Source of the DNA: Shimia_B sp039815465
GTDB lineage: Bacteria > Pseudomonadota > Alphaproteobacteria > Rhodobacterales > Rhodobacteraceae
Direction: 5' to 3'
Assembly (NCBI GenBank): GCA_039815465.1
Contig: JBCBZG010000001.1
Span: forward strand, 1-64,000
DNA length: 64,000 nt
The number at the start of each line of letters is the position of its first letter. Position 1 is the stretch's first letter. Positions 32,401 to 41,567 of this stretch are shown in pieces. The position numbers were made by a program, and so were the translations under genes. The notes beneath the pieces are model-generated. The model ran no database searches, was not told the DNA's origin, and was given only the letters and a program-made list of their open reading frames with translations.

Positions 32401-33498
32401 CTACCGATAAAGCAGCGAGACCCCATTCGCAAAAAGGTGAAGCTTTTCAGGCGCCGCCGTTAGTCGTGGCGTCGTACCGCGCAAATCGCGGTGGATGCCG
32501 GGCAGCTTCGCGATGATTGGGTCGACGCCTGCAGCCTCTGGCTTAAAGTAGAGCAAGGTGACCTCACCCAACGCCTCGGTGATCTCGACTTGGCCTTGAT
32601 AGGCGAAGTTCTCGCTTTCCGTCGCCACCATATCTTCGGGCCGGATACCGACATTGACCTGTAGCCCCATATCCCCGTCTTGCGTGGGAATGGCCGCCTC
32701 GATCACACCGCCGCCTTTGTGGATCTTGACCTTGGTCATGGCGCCGGTGCCCACAACCTCGCCCGACAATAGGTTCATCTGCGGCGAGCCAATAAACTGC
32801 GCCACAAACTCGTTCTCCGGCCGCTCGTAGAGCTCTAGAGGCGATCCGACCTGTGCAATACCCTTGTTGGCCAGCACCACGATGCGCGACGCGAGCGTCA
32901 TCGCCTCCACCTGGTCGTGGGTCACGTAGATCATCGTGGAGTCCGGCATCTGTTCCTTGAGCTGCGCGATCTCGATCCGGGTCGCCACGCGAAGCGCAGC
33001 GTCAAGGTTCGAAAGCGGCTCGTCAAACAGGTAGACTTTGGGGTCGCGCACTATCGACCGCCCGATGGCCACCCGCTGACGCTGACCACCCGACAACGCC
33101 TTTGGCAGGCGGTCGAGATACTCGGTCAGTTGCAGCTTTTCAGCGGCATAGGCGATCGCCTTATCAATCTCCGCTGGGGTCTTTTTCGCCAGTTTCAGCG
33201 CAAAGGCCATGTTATCGCGCACGGTCATATGTGGGTAAAGCGCGTAGGACTGGAACACCATCGCGATCCCACGCTCAGACGGGGGCACGTCGTTCACGAG
33301 TTGCCCATCGATCTCCAGCGTTCCGCTCGTGATCTTTTCGAGCCCCGCGATCATTCGCAGCAACGTCGACTTCCCGCAGCCGGACGGGCCGACAAACACG
33401 ATCAGCTCCCCCGTCTGAATGTCGAGATTGATGTTGTTGAGCACGTTGACCGTGCCGCCATAGGTCTTTTCCACGTCGCGAAGAATTAGATCGGCCAT
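32401..33498 (-). CDS. aglK: Alpha-glucoside ABC transporter, ATP-binding protein
   Basis: 365 aa, MalK/UgpC group. Walker A GPSGCGKST is near residue 37, the signature is LSGGQRQR, Walker B is VYLFDEPLSNLDA, and the switch His is in VTHDQVEA. The C-terminal MOI/TOBE-type regulatory domain (from about residue 240, FIGSPQMNLLSGE...) is present. It energises the AglF/AglG permease pair. Last gene of the operon, 15 nt after the glucosidase. The agl symbol rests on gene order aglE-F-G-A-K, matching the Sinorhizobium locus. Confidence 0.93.
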   Translation of the reverse strand: MADLILRDVEKTYGGTVNVLNNINLDIQTGELIVFVGPSGCGKSTLLRMIAGLEKITSGTLEIDGQLVNDVPPSERGIAMVFQSYALYPHMTVRDNMAFALKLAKKTPAEIDKAIAYAAEKLQLTEYLDRLPKALSGGQRQRVAIGRSIVRDPKVYLFDEPLSNLDAALRVATRIEIAQLKEQMPDSTMIYVTHDQVEAMTLASRIVVLANKGIAQVGSPLELYERPENEFVAQFIGSPQMNLLSGEVVGTGAMTKVKIHKGGGVIEAAIPTQDGDMGLQVNVGIRPEDMVATESENFAYQGQVEITEALGEVTLLYFKPEAAGVDPIIAKLPGIHRDLRGTTPRLTAAPEKLHLFANGVSLLYR

Positions 33499-33513
33499 CT
33501 CGCGTCCCTCCCC

Positions 33514-35172
33514 TTATGTCGTTTTTCGTGCGATTGCGGCCTGCCAAGGGCCGAGATGTAGTCGTCCGTCCGGCCCCGGTGAAATGGAGCCGAGTTCTGC
33601 ACCAATATTGACCCAGCTCCCCTTTGGTGCGTCGAGCGTGGCAGGGTCGTCGGACATGTTAAAGGCGCAGAACACCTCCTCCCCGTCCTGGCGACGCGTG
33701 AACGACAGGACGGAACCTGACGCCACCATCGGGTCTTGGGTGCCCTTTCTTAGCGCCGGATGCGCGCGGCGGAAGGCCAGCGCCCGGCGGTAGTGATGGA
33801 TCAGCGCGGTCGGGTCATCCTCTTGCGCGGCGACGGCTTGGCTCAGATGCTCACCGGGCACCGGCAGCCATGGCATCTGCGCCTCGGTGAACCCGCCATG
33901 GGCGTTGTCGCGGTCCCAAACCATGGGCGTCCGGCACCCATCGCGGCCCTTAAACTCCGGCCAGAACTCGATCCCGTACGGGTCCTGGAGCGCGTCAAAC
34001 GGCAAATCCGCCTCAGGCAGACCGAGCTCCTCGCCCTGATAGAGGCACAGCGACCCGCGCAGGCACACCATCAGCGTATGAAACAGCCGCTGCGCGGCAG
34101 GCGAGAGGTCCCAGCGGGACGCATGGCGCATGACGTCGTGGTTCGAATAGGCCCAGCAGGCCCAGCCATCGGGCGCTGCTGCATCAAACCGCGCAAACGT
34201 GTCCGCGATAAAGGCAGGCCCAGGGCGCTTGCCGCTCAAGAGCTCGAACGCGTAGCACATATGCACCCGCTCATCGCCGCGCGTGTATTCGCCCAGGATT
34301 TCGAGCCCGTGCTGCGCATCGCCCACCTCACCCACGCAGGTGGTTTCCGGGTATTCATCCAAAAGCGCACGGAACCGTTCCAAAAACGCCAGATTCTCCG
34401 GCTGGTTCTTGGAGTAGAGATGCTCCTGGTGGTTATACGGATTCACCGACGGCGCGATGGTCGAGTTCCGCTTTTCTGGCGGCAACGCGGGGTTATCGCG
34501 CAGCTCCTTATCGGCGAAGTAAAAGTTGATCGTGTCGAGCCGGAAGCCATCGACGCCCCGGTTCAGCCAAAACCGCGTGGCATCGAGCAGCGCATCCTGC
34601 ACATCTGGGTTGTGGAAGTTCAGGTCCGGCTGGGACACGAGGAAATTGTGCAGATAATATTGCTCCCGCCGGGCATCCCACTGCCATGCTGAGCCGCCAA
34701 AGATCGACAGCCAATTGTTGGGCGGCGTCCCGTCGGGCTTCGGATCGGACCAGACATACCAATCCGCCTTGGCGTTATCCCGGCTCTGGCGGCTTTCCTC
34801 GAACCAGGCGTGCACGTCGGAGGTATGCGACAGCACCAGGTCGATCATCACCTTGATGTTCCAGCGATGCGCGGTCTCCACCAGCACGTCAAAATCCGCA
34901 AGCGTGCCGAACATCGGGTCCACGTCGCAGTAGTCACTGACGTCGTAGCCGAAATCCTTCATCGGCGAGGTAAAGAACGGTGAAATCCAGATCGCGTCCA
35001 CACCGAGAGAGGCGATATAGGGCAGCCGCTGCACGATACCCAAAAGGTCGCCGATGCCGTCCCCGTTCGAGTCCTGATAGCTGCGCGGATAGATCTGATA
35101 GATCACCGCACCGCGCCACCAATCGGGGTCTGTCACGACTTTGCCTGCCATTTCTGAGGCTTGCTGGTTCAT
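33514..35172 (-). CDS. aglA: Alpha-glucosidase, GH13
   Basis: 552 aa, cytoplasmic (no signal peptide). It hydrolyses imported alpha-glucosides such as sucrose, maltose or trehalose. The GH13 barrel is clear: nucleophile Asp213 (GFRLD), acid/base Glu282 (VGEVGD), third carboxylate Asp346 (YSNHD), and the QIYPRSYQDSNGDGIGD N-terminal motif. It sits between the inner-membrane permease and ATPase genes of the operon, as in the Sinorhizobium agl locus. A paralogue lies at 62236. Substrate range is not fixed by sequence. Confidence 0.95.
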   Translation of the reverse strand: MNQQASEMAGKVVTDPDWWRGAVIYQIYPRSYQDSNGDGIGDLLGIVQRLPYIASLGVDAIWISPFFTSPMKDFGYDVSDYCDVDPMFGTLADFDVLVETAHRWNIKVMIDLVLSHTSDVHAWFEESRQSRDNAKADWYVWSDPKPDGTPPNNWLSIFGGSAWQWDARREQYYLHNFLVSQPDLNFHNPDVQDALLDATRFWLNRGVDGFRLDTINFYFADKELRDNPALPPEKRNSTIAPSVNPYNHQEHLYSKNQPENLAFLERFRALLDEYPETTCVGEVGDAQHGLEILGEYTRGDERVHMCYAFELLSGKRPGPAFIADTFARFDAAAPDGWACWAYSNHDVMRHASRWDLSPAAQRLFHTLMVCLRGSLCLYQGEELGLPEADLPFDALQDPYGIEFWPEFKGRDGCRTPMVWDRDNAHGGFTEAQMPWLPVPGEHLSQAVAAQEDDPTALIHHYRRALAFRRAHPALRKGTQDPMVASGSVLSFTRRQDGEEVFCAFNMSDDPATLDAPKGSWVNIGAELGSISPGPDGRLHLGPWQAAIARKTT

Positions 35173-35240
35173 CTTACGTCATTCGTCCTGAGTTGGAGGA
35201 GGCGCGGCCCCAGGGCTTCCGCCCCGGGGCAATGCCACGC

Positions 35241-36446
35241 TTATTTGACGGAGCCTGCGAGCAGACCGCGCACGAGGTATCTTTGCAGGGCAAAGAACAC
35301 GATGAGCGGGACCGCAATACTCACGAAGGCTGCGGTGGCGAGGATTTCCCAGTTACCGCCGCGTGTGCCGAGCAGTTCGACGATGGCATTCGTCATCACG
35401 GTCGTCTGACCCGAGCTGTCGATCAGGAACACCCGCGCCACGAGCAGGTCATTCCATGTCCACAGGAACTGGAAGATTGCGAAGGACGCCAGTGCGGGGA
35501 AGGAGAGCGGCAGGATGATCTTCATAAAGATCTGGAAATCCGTCGCCCCGTCCACACGCGCATTCTCGATAATGTCGCGCGGCAGACCGGCCATGTAGTT
35601 CCTAAGGAGATAGATCGCGAGCGGCAGGCCAAACCCCATATGAGCGAGCCACACCCCCAGGTAGCCTTTGTCGATGCCTACGGCGATGTGGAGCTTCAGC
35701 AGCGGGATAAGAGCCAGCTGTAGCGGCACCACGAGCAGCGCCACGACGAGCGCCACGAGCAGCGCACGGCCCGGAAACTCCATCCATGCCAGCGCATAGG
35801 CTGCAAAGGCCGCCACGAGGATCGGGATGATCGTTGCCGGGATCGTCACAGTGAGCGTGTTGAAAAACGCCCCCGCCATGCTCTCATTCGCGCCCGAAAA
35901 CAGCATGTAGCTGTAGTTGTCGGTCGTGAACTCCGGCGGGCTGATGGCCGTGGTGAACACACGCGGCAGCCGCGCGCCCTCGAAGCTTTCCACACCCGTC
36001 AGGCGGAAGTCACCGTTGGACTCCAGCGTGACGGTGCGATCACGGCTGAGCTCGGCGGTGTCACCGGGTGCAAACCCTTCTGGATCGCGGGAGGACCAGC
36101 CCCAGGCCGTGATCTCCGCCCCTTCGCTGTCAAAAATGTTGCCCTCGACCACGAACAAATCGCCTTCAGGCACCTCATTGCCAGCCAAGCGGATGGCAGG
36201 GTTCTGCGCCTCTTGCGTGGCCATCGACGACCACCAGCCCGAGCTGTTGATCTGATCCGCCGTCCGGAAGGAGCTGACGAGCAGCCCCACCGTTGGGAAG
36301 AGCCACAGGAACACCAGAGCAAGGACAGAGATGTTGACCGCCCAGCCGAGCGAACTTTTCTGGCCCGCGATGCCGTCGTCATCGGCGGATTTGGAGAAGA
36401 GGTTCGACAAAAAGCCGCCCGAGCGGGTGTCTTCAGCAACAGCCAT
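35241..36446 (-). CDS. aglG: Alpha-glucoside ABC transporter, permease
   Basis: 401 aa. A first membrane segment (about residues 35-58) is followed by a long extracytoplasmic region (about 60-185), then five segments. The EAA loop is ENARVDGATDFQIFMKIILPLS. The large periplasmic domain is usual for AglG-type permeases. It pairs with AglF; the start codon overlaps the aglF stop by one base (TAATG), so the two are coupled. Confidence 0.93.
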   Translation of the reverse strand: MAVAEDTRSGGFLSNLFSKSADDDGIAGQKSSLGWAVNISVLALVFLWLFPTVGLLVSSFRTADQINSSGWWSSMATQEAQNPAIRLAGNEVPEGDLFVVEGNIFDSEGAEITAWGWSSRDPEGFAPGDTAELSRDRTVTLESNGDFRLTGVESFEGARLPRVFTTAISPPEFTTDNYSYMLFSGANESMAGAFFNTLTVTIPATIIPILVAAFAAYALAWMEFPGRALLVALVVALLVVPLQLALIPLLKLHIAVGIDKGYLGVWLAHMGFGLPLAIYLLRNYMAGLPRDIIENARVDGATDFQIFMKIILPLSFPALASFAIFQFLWTWNDLLVARVFLIDSSGQTTVMTNAIVELLGTRGGNWEILATAAFVSIAVPLIVFFALQRYLVRGLLAGSVK

Positions 36447-37444
36447 TAGCGCATCTCCCTACGGACTTGGATGACGTTCCAGACAAGGATCGGGGTCACC
36501 ATGAGCATGATAATGATGGCCGACGCGGACCCCACGCCCCAGTCATTGGCGCGGAACAGCTTGTCGAACATGTAGTTGGCGAGGACCTGTGTCTCCCACT
36601 GCCCATTGGTCATGGCGAACACGATATCGAAGACCTTGAGCGTGGCGATGGTGATCGTGGTCCAGACCACAACGATGGTGGGCATGATCTGCGGCACCTT
36701 GATCTTGAAAAAGATCGCAAAAGGGCCCGCGCCGTCAACGATGGCGGCCTCCACGGTTTCCTCAGGGATCCCGCGCAGTGCCGCGGACAAGATCACCATG
36801 GCGAACCCGGTTTGGATCCAGATCAGGATGATCATGAGGAAAAAGTTGTTCCAGAACGGCATGGTGATCCAGGTGATCGGCTCTGCGCCACCCATGGCCA
36901 TATAGATCGCGTTCAGGACGCCGATCTGCTCGGTGCCCACGGGGCGCGCTTCATAGACCAGTTTCCAGATCACGGACGCGCCGACAAAGGAGATCGCCAT
37001 GGGCATAAAGATCAGCGATTTGGCGACATTGCCCCAGGCGAGCCGGTCGGTCAGCTGCGCCACGGCAAGGCCGAACGCGGTGGACGCCGCAGGCACCACG
37101 AGGAGCCAGAGGAAGTTGTTGCGCACCGCTTCCCAGAACTTCGGCTCTTCCACCATGCGGGCGTAGTTCGCGCCGCCGATAAATTCGCTACCGTTGGAGT
37201 TATAGAGCGACAGGCGGAACGTCTCGAACACTGGGTATGCCAGGTAGAGGCCAAGCGCCGCGAAGGCGGGGAACAAGAACAACCAAGGCCGGATCATATT
37301 GGCGCGGTTGATGTTGCGCCCGGCATTTGGGCCCTTGGCGGGGAACAGGATTTTATCCAGCACCCAGTTTGATCCGTAGAAATAAAGACCACAGGCTGCC
37401 ACAGCGGTGACAATCGTGACCAAGCCAAGCAATGCGGGATGCAT
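36446..37444 (-). CDS. aglF: Alpha-glucoside ABC transporter, permease
   Basis: 332 aa. A membrane segment at the N-terminus and then six typical segments with the EAA motif (VEAAIVDGAGPFAIFFKIKVP). ATG at 37444 follows GGGAGG. It is a partner of AglG; together they form the channel fed by AglE. The gene follows aglE after about 120 nt holding hairpins. Confidence 0.92.
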   Translation of the reverse strand: MHPALLGLVTIVTAVAACGLYFYGSNWVLDKILFPAKGPNAGRNINRANMIRPWLFLFPAFAALGLYLAYPVFETFRLSLYNSNGSEFIGGANYARMVEEPKFWEAVRNNFLWLLVVPAASTAFGLAVAQLTDRLAWGNVAKSLIFMPMAISFVGASVIWKLVYEARPVGTEQIGVLNAIYMAMGGAEPITWITMPFWNNFFLMIILIWIQTGFAMVILSAALRGIPEETVEAAIVDGAGPFAIFFKIKVPQIMPTIVVVWTTITIATLKVFDIVFAMTNGQWETQVLANYMFDKLFRANDWGVGSASAIIIMLMVTPILVWNVIQVRREMR

Positions 37445-37468
37445 GGCGTCCTCCCTAAGCTAAGGTCG

Positions 37469-37560
37469 GAGGCCCCTCATGGGTCGGGGGCCTTCCGTAG
37501 GGTGCGCATTGCGCACCTTTAGCTGTCAGAGGGGGGAGGCGCGCGGCAGCACGCCTCGGC
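37469..37560 (-). terminator. Hairpins between aglE and aglF
   Basis: Three GC-rich inverted repeats fill the gap: AGGCCCC/GGGGCCT around 37471-37492, GGTGCGC/GCGCACC at 37501-37507 and 37511-37517, and GAGGCG/CGCCTC around 37536-37556. None has a T-run. They probably protect aglE mRNA or reduce read-through into the permease genes. Confidence 0.5.
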
Positions 37561-37567
37561 CCCAAGC

Positions 37568-38926
37568 TTACTTAATGGCGTCCCAGGAGGCCTGGATCTC
37601 AGCCGTGACGTCTGCTGCGGATTTGCCGCCTGCATAGTCCACCATGCCGGTCCAGAACGTGCCCGCACCGATGGCGCCTGGCATCAGGTCGGAGCCGTCA
37701 AAGCGGAACGTCGTGGCGCCGAGCAGGATTTCACCCAGGCCGCGCTGCGTCTCGTTAAGATACGCGTCGAGGTTCACAGCGTTGTGCGGTGTCAGGAAGC
37801 CCGTCTGAGCCATCATCACCTCGTGGGCGAGCGGCAGCTTGAGGAAGTCCATCAGCGCGTTGGTGGCATCGGACGGGTCCGTGATTGCCATCAGCGTACC
37901 GCCGCCGAGCACTGGGTTGCCCAGGCCAGCTTCGTCCGAGGAGGGGAAGTAGAAGAAGTCGGTGTCGACACCGAATTCCACACCCTCTGGGAAGAAGGCA
38001 GGCACGAACGACGCTTGCTTGTGCATGTAGCACTGCGGCGGCGAGGTGAAGAGACCCTTGGGCGAGTCGCGGAAGTCCGTGGTGGCCACAGCCCCTGCCC
38101 CACCGGCGACTTTTGCGTCGTCACGGGCAAAGAAGCCGAACTCCTCAATCGCGTTGATGACGCGCGGATCGTTGAACGGGATCTCGTTGGCGACCCACTG
38201 GTCATAGACCGATGGCTCGACCGTGCGCAGCATCATGTCCTCGACCCAGTCGGTTGCTGGCCAGCCCGTTGCGGCGCCGGAACCAAGACCAATGCACCAT
38301 GGTGTTTCACCATCGGCCACAATCTGATCGGTCAGCGCTTTGAGGTCTTCGAGGGACTCAGGCACTTCGTAGCCCGCGTCTTCGAAGTTTTCAGGCGAAT
38401 ACCACACCAGCGACTTCACGTTCACGTTGTAGAAAAAGCCGTACATCTGGTCGTTGCCGTCGGCGTCGGCGTAGGTGCCCAGATCGACCCAGGACTGGCC
38501 GGCGGCGTAGTTGTCACGCACCCAGTCATCGGACCCAGCTGGAAGCGGGGAAAGCTGGCCCTTGGACGCCATAACAGACGCCAGACCCGGCTGCGGAAAG
38601 ACGGCGATGTTGGGCGCGGAGCCCGCTTCGGCGTCGATCACGATCTGCTGCTCGAAGCTGTCGGAACCGGTGTAGACCGCCTCAGCGCCCGTGGCGTCCA
38701 TGAAATACGCCAGCGCGTTGCGGAAATAGTCGTCCTCTGGGTTCAGCCACGGACCTGCGATGGTGACGGTCTGACCGCTCAGGTCAGGCGCGCCTGCGGC
38801 CCATGCGTTGTAGCTGTCCCAGCTGAAAGGACCTTCGCCCGGCGCGAAGGTCAGGTGGCCACCCGCGTGCGCCATGCCTGCCGTCAGAGCAATAGCCGCG
38901 GTACCTGCGTGGAGCAGATGCTTCAT
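37568..38926 (-). CDS. aglE: Alpha-glucoside ABC transporter, substrate-binding protein
   Basis: 452 aa. Signal peptide MKHLLHAGTAAIALTAGMAHA, then a mature protein opening GGHLTFAPGEGPFSW. It has an SBP_bac_1 (extracellular solute-binding, family 1) fold with long hydrophilic lobes. It delivers alpha-glucosides to AglF/AglG. ATG at 38926 has GGGAGGAAAC upstream; longer in-frame sequence upstream overlaps the operator region and is not coding. First gene of the operon, transcribed divergently from the LacI-type regulator. Confidence 0.93.
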   Translation of the reverse strand: MKHLLHAGTAAIALTAGMAHAGGHLTFAPGEGPFSWDSYNAWAAGAPDLSGQTVTIAGPWLNPEDDYFRNALAYFMDATGAEAVYTGSDSFEQQIVIDAEAGSAPNIAVFPQPGLASVMASKGQLSPLPAGSDDWVRDNYAAGQSWVDLGTYADADGNDQMYGFFYNVNVKSLVWYSPENFEDAGYEVPESLEDLKALTDQIVADGETPWCIGLGSGAATGWPATDWVEDMMLRTVEPSVYDQWVANEIPFNDPRVINAIEEFGFFARDDAKVAGGAGAVATTDFRDSPKGLFTSPPQCYMHKQASFVPAFFPEGVEFGVDTDFFYFPSSDEAGLGNPVLGGGTLMAITDPSDATNALMDFLKLPLAHEVMMAQTGFLTPHNAVNLDAYLNETQRGLGEILLGATTFRFDGSDLMPGAIGAGTFWTGMVDYAGGKSAADVTAEIQASWDAIK

Positions 38927-38987
38927 AAGTGTTTCCTCCCGATCGCGCCCACATGCGGGCGCAGTGTTGATCCCCAAAACGCAATTC

Positions 38988-39004
38988 TTTGAAAGCGCTT
39001 TGGA
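38988..39004. promoter_or_regulatory. LacI-family operator O1 (aglE side)
   Basis: TTTGAAAGCGCTTTGGA, with the palindromic core AAAGCGCTTT, 62 bp upstream of the aglE start. It agrees with the second site at 39150 in 15 of 17 positions; the two differing bases flank the central CG. Confidence 0.75.
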
Positions 39005-39111
39005 CGCGGCGAACGTCGCGCACCCTGAATAATCTGTCAATGATCTTTCGCCGCCTCGCGTAAAATCATTTGTTTTGGTCCAGAAACCGTCAAGTCTGCC
39101 CGCCCAAGGCT

Positions 39112-39166
39112 TTGACGGTTGCAACTTTATCGGATTAGGATCAAACAAATTTGAAACCGGTTTGGA
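39112..39166 (+). promoter_or_regulatory. Promoter of the LacI-type gene with operator O2
   Basis: TTGACG (39112-39117), 18 nt, TAGGAT (39136-39141), then TTTGAAACCGGTTTGGA (39150-39166, core AAACCGGTTT) just downstream of the likely start point. O2 and O1 are centred 162 bp apart. The -35 is also the right arm of a 9-bp inverted repeat, AACCGTCAA (39085-39093) / TTGACGGTT (39112-39120). The site indicates autorepression and possible looping. Confidence 0.72.
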
Positions 39167-39178
39167 AGCTATCAGCCC

Positions 39179-40216
39179 ATGAACTTAAAAGAGCTGTCCC
39201 AGCATCTTGGCCTGTCTCAGACGACGGTTAGCCGTGCGCTGAACGGCTACCCAGAGGTAAGCGAGGCGACCCGCCAACGTGTGACGGTGGCCGCGGATTT
39301 ACACAATTACCGACCCAACACCCGCGCCAAGGGGCTCGCTACCGGGCGGGCCATGGCTGTGGGCCATGTGATTCCCACCTCCACCCGCCACGAAATGGTT
39401 AACCCGATCTTTGGGGACTTTATTTCGGGCGCCGGCGAAACCTATGCGGCAAACGGCTACGACATGGTGCTGTCCATGGTCGAAGACCGCGACCAGCCCC
39501 GCGTCTATCGGGAGCTGAAGGCAAAGGGCACGATCGACGGGCTAATCATGCACGGGCCAGCCGTGGACGATGACCGCATCAAGATCCTTCGGGATCTTGG
39601 TTTGCCGTTCCTGGTCCATGGCCGCTCCTCAAAAATCGTGGGGGACTACTCCTGGCTCGACGTCAATAATGCGTCTGCGTTCCGGGCGGCGACGAACCTG
39701 CTCCTTGACCTGGGGCACCGGCGGATCGCGTTCCTCAACGGGCTGGAGATGATGGATTTCGCCACCCGCCGTCGCCGCGGCTACGAGGGCGCGCTAGCCG
39801 CCCGCGGGATCGCGTCTGACAGCGCGCTCATGCGGTCTGAGGAGATGACGGAAAGTTATGGCTACGACACCGCCCGCGCGATGCTCACCGCGCGTGGGGA
39901 TGTGCCGTCGGCGTTCCTTGTCTCCTCCATGATTGTCGCGATGGGCGTCCGCCGCGCGGTGGAGGAGCTTGGGCTGACGCTCGGGCGCGATATCTCGCTG
40001 ATCACCCATGACGACGATCTCAGCTACCTGCGCAATGGGGGTGAAGTGCCGCTCTTTACCGCGACGCGGTCGTCGGTGCGCGATGCCGGGCGGCTCGCGG
40101 CGCGGATGCTGCTCGACCAGATCAAAGACCCCGGGGCGCCCATGCCCACCAAACTGCTGGAAGCCCCCCTGATCATCGGGCGCTCCACCGGCCCGCATCC
40201 GCGCGCCAACGCCTAA
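39179..40216 (+). CDS. aglR: LacI-family transcriptional regulator of the agl locus
   Basis: 345 aa. An N-terminal HTH (MNLKELSQHLGLSQTTVSRALNGYPEVSEATRQRV) precedes a hinge with the expected NYRPN...A pattern and a periplasmic-binding-type sensor domain. It should repress aglEFGAK and its own operon until an alpha-glucoside or its phosphate or product binds. ATG at 39179 follows GGAAG, which overlaps operator O2. The GH1 and glucokinase genes follow in the same direction at 18 and 1 nt spacing. The symbol is by analogy with Sinorhizobium. Confidence 0.9.
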   Translation: MNLKELSQHLGLSQTTVSRALNGYPEVSEATRQRVTVAADLHNYRPNTRAKGLATGRAMAVGHVIPTSTRHEMVNPIFGDFISGAGETYAANGYDMVLSMVEDRDQPRVYRELKAKGTIDGLIMHGPAVDDDRIKILRDLGLPFLVHGRSSKIVGDYSWLDVNNASAFRAATNLLLDLGHRRIAFLNGLEMMDFATRRRRGYEGALAARGIASDSALMRSEEMTESYGYDTARAMLTARGDVPSAFLVSSMIVAMGVRRAVEELGLTLGRDISLITHDDDLSYLRNGGEVPLFTATRSSVRDAGRLAARMLLDQIKDPGAPMPTKLLEAPLIIGRSTGPHPRANA

Positions 40217-40234
40217 GAGTTCAAAGGACCCACA

Positions 40235-41566
40235 ATGACGAAACTCACCCGCGCGGATTTCCCCGATGGCTTCCGCTTTGGCGCCGCGACCGCGGCCTAC
40301 CAGATCGAAGGCCACAAATTCGGCGGCGCAGGACCCTGCCACTGGGACACCTGGGCCGCCGTCCCCGGCAATGTCGTGCGCGCCGAGGACGGCGCCACCG
40401 CCTGCGACCACTACCACCGCTACGAAGAAGACCTCGATATCCTCAAAGCAGGCGGGTTCGACGCCTACCGCTTTTCCGCGTCCTGGTCGCGCGTGATGCC
40501 CGACGGGCGCGGAGCGGTGAATGCCGAGGGGCTCGATTTCTACGACCGCCTCACCGACGCCATCCTCGAACGTGGGCTGGAGCCGCACCTGACGCTCTAC
40601 CACTGGGAACTCCCTGCTGCGCTGGGTGACCTAGGCGGATGGCGCAACCCCGACATCGCGAACTGGTTCGCCGACTACACCGAGGTCATCGCAGGCCGCA
40701 TCGGCGACCGCATGAGCTCCATCGCGACCCTGAACGAGCCCTGGTGCGTCGCTTGGCTCGGCCATTTCATTGGCCGCCACGCGCCCGGCATCGCTGACAT
40801 CCGCGCCGCCGCGCGCGCCATGCACCACGTGATGAAGGCTCATGGCACAAGTATGACCCGCCTACGCGAAATGGGGCTGGGCAACCTGGGCATCGTGCTC
40901 AACATGGAACATGCGGCGCCTGCGACAGACAGCGCCGCCGATATTGCAGCCGCTGGTCGCCACGACGCCATCTACAACCGTTGGTTCATTGAGGCGATCA
41001 CCAAAGGCAACTACCCCGAGGAAGCGCTCGAAGGTCTCGCGCCCCACATGCCCGAGGGCTGGAAGGACGACATGGCCGAGATTTCCCAACCCATGGATTG
41101 GCTTGGAATCAACTACTACAGCCGCGTGCTGTTCACCGACGCACCCGATGAGCCATGGCCCAGCTTCACCGCCTCCCGCGGGGACCTGCCCAAAACCCAG
41201 ATGGACTGGGAAATCTACCCCGAGGGTCTCACCGGCTTCCTGACCCGGATGAAGGACCGCTATGTCGGCGACATGCCCATCATGGTCACGGAAAACGGGA
41301 TGGCCTGGGCGGACGAAGTCGAAAACGGCGCCGTCTACGACCCCGAACGGCAGAGCTTTGTCACAGACCACCTCAACGCCGCGCGCGACGCGATTGCCCA
41401 GGGCGTGAACCTCACCGGGTTCTTCTACTGGTCGCTCCTCGACAACTACGAATGGGCCTTTGGCTATGAGAAACGCTTTGGCCTGATCCACGTCGATTTC
41501 GAAACGCTCGAACGCACGCCGAAATCCTCCTACCACATGCTCAAATCCTGGCTCACGGAAAGCTGA
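40235..41566 (+). CDS. Beta-glucosidase, GH1
   Basis: 443 aa, cytoplasmic. GH1 barrel: acid/base Glu168 (TLNEP), nucleophile Glu353 (TENG), opening FPDGFRFGAATAAYQIEG, and NYYSR. It cleaves beta-glucosides such as cellobiose. It sits between the LacI regulator and glucokinase, giving one transcript that returns glucose to the cell as glucose 6-phosphate. The presence of a beta-glucosidase next to an alpha-glucoside operon suggests the regulator handles mixed glucosides. Confidence 0.95.
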   Translation: MTKLTRADFPDGFRFGAATAAYQIEGHKFGGAGPCHWDTWAAVPGNVVRAEDGATACDHYHRYEEDLDILKAGGFDAYRFSASWSRVMPDGRGAVNAEGLDFYDRLTDAILERGLEPHLTLYHWELPAALGDLGGWRNPDIANWFADYTEVIAGRIGDRMSSIATLNEPWCVAWLGHFIGRHAPGIADIRAAARAMHHVMKAHGTSMTRLREMGLGNLGIVLNMEHAAPATDSAADIAAAGRHDAIYNRWFIEAITKGNYPEEALEGLAPHMPEGWKDDMAEISQPMDWLGINYYSRVLFTDAPDEPWPSFTASRGDLPKTQMDWEIYPEGLTGFLTRMKDRYVGDMPIMVTENGMAWADEVENGAVYDPERQSFVTDHLNAARDAIAQGVNLTGFFYWSLLDNYEWAFGYEKRFGLIHVDFETLERTPKSSYHMLKSWLTES

Positions 41567-41567
41567 C

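Noticed and set aside
37490..37517. GGTGCGC-ATT-GCGCACC as an operator
   Set aside because: It is inside the aglE-aglF gap among other hairpins, so an RNA structure is more likely than a protein binding site.
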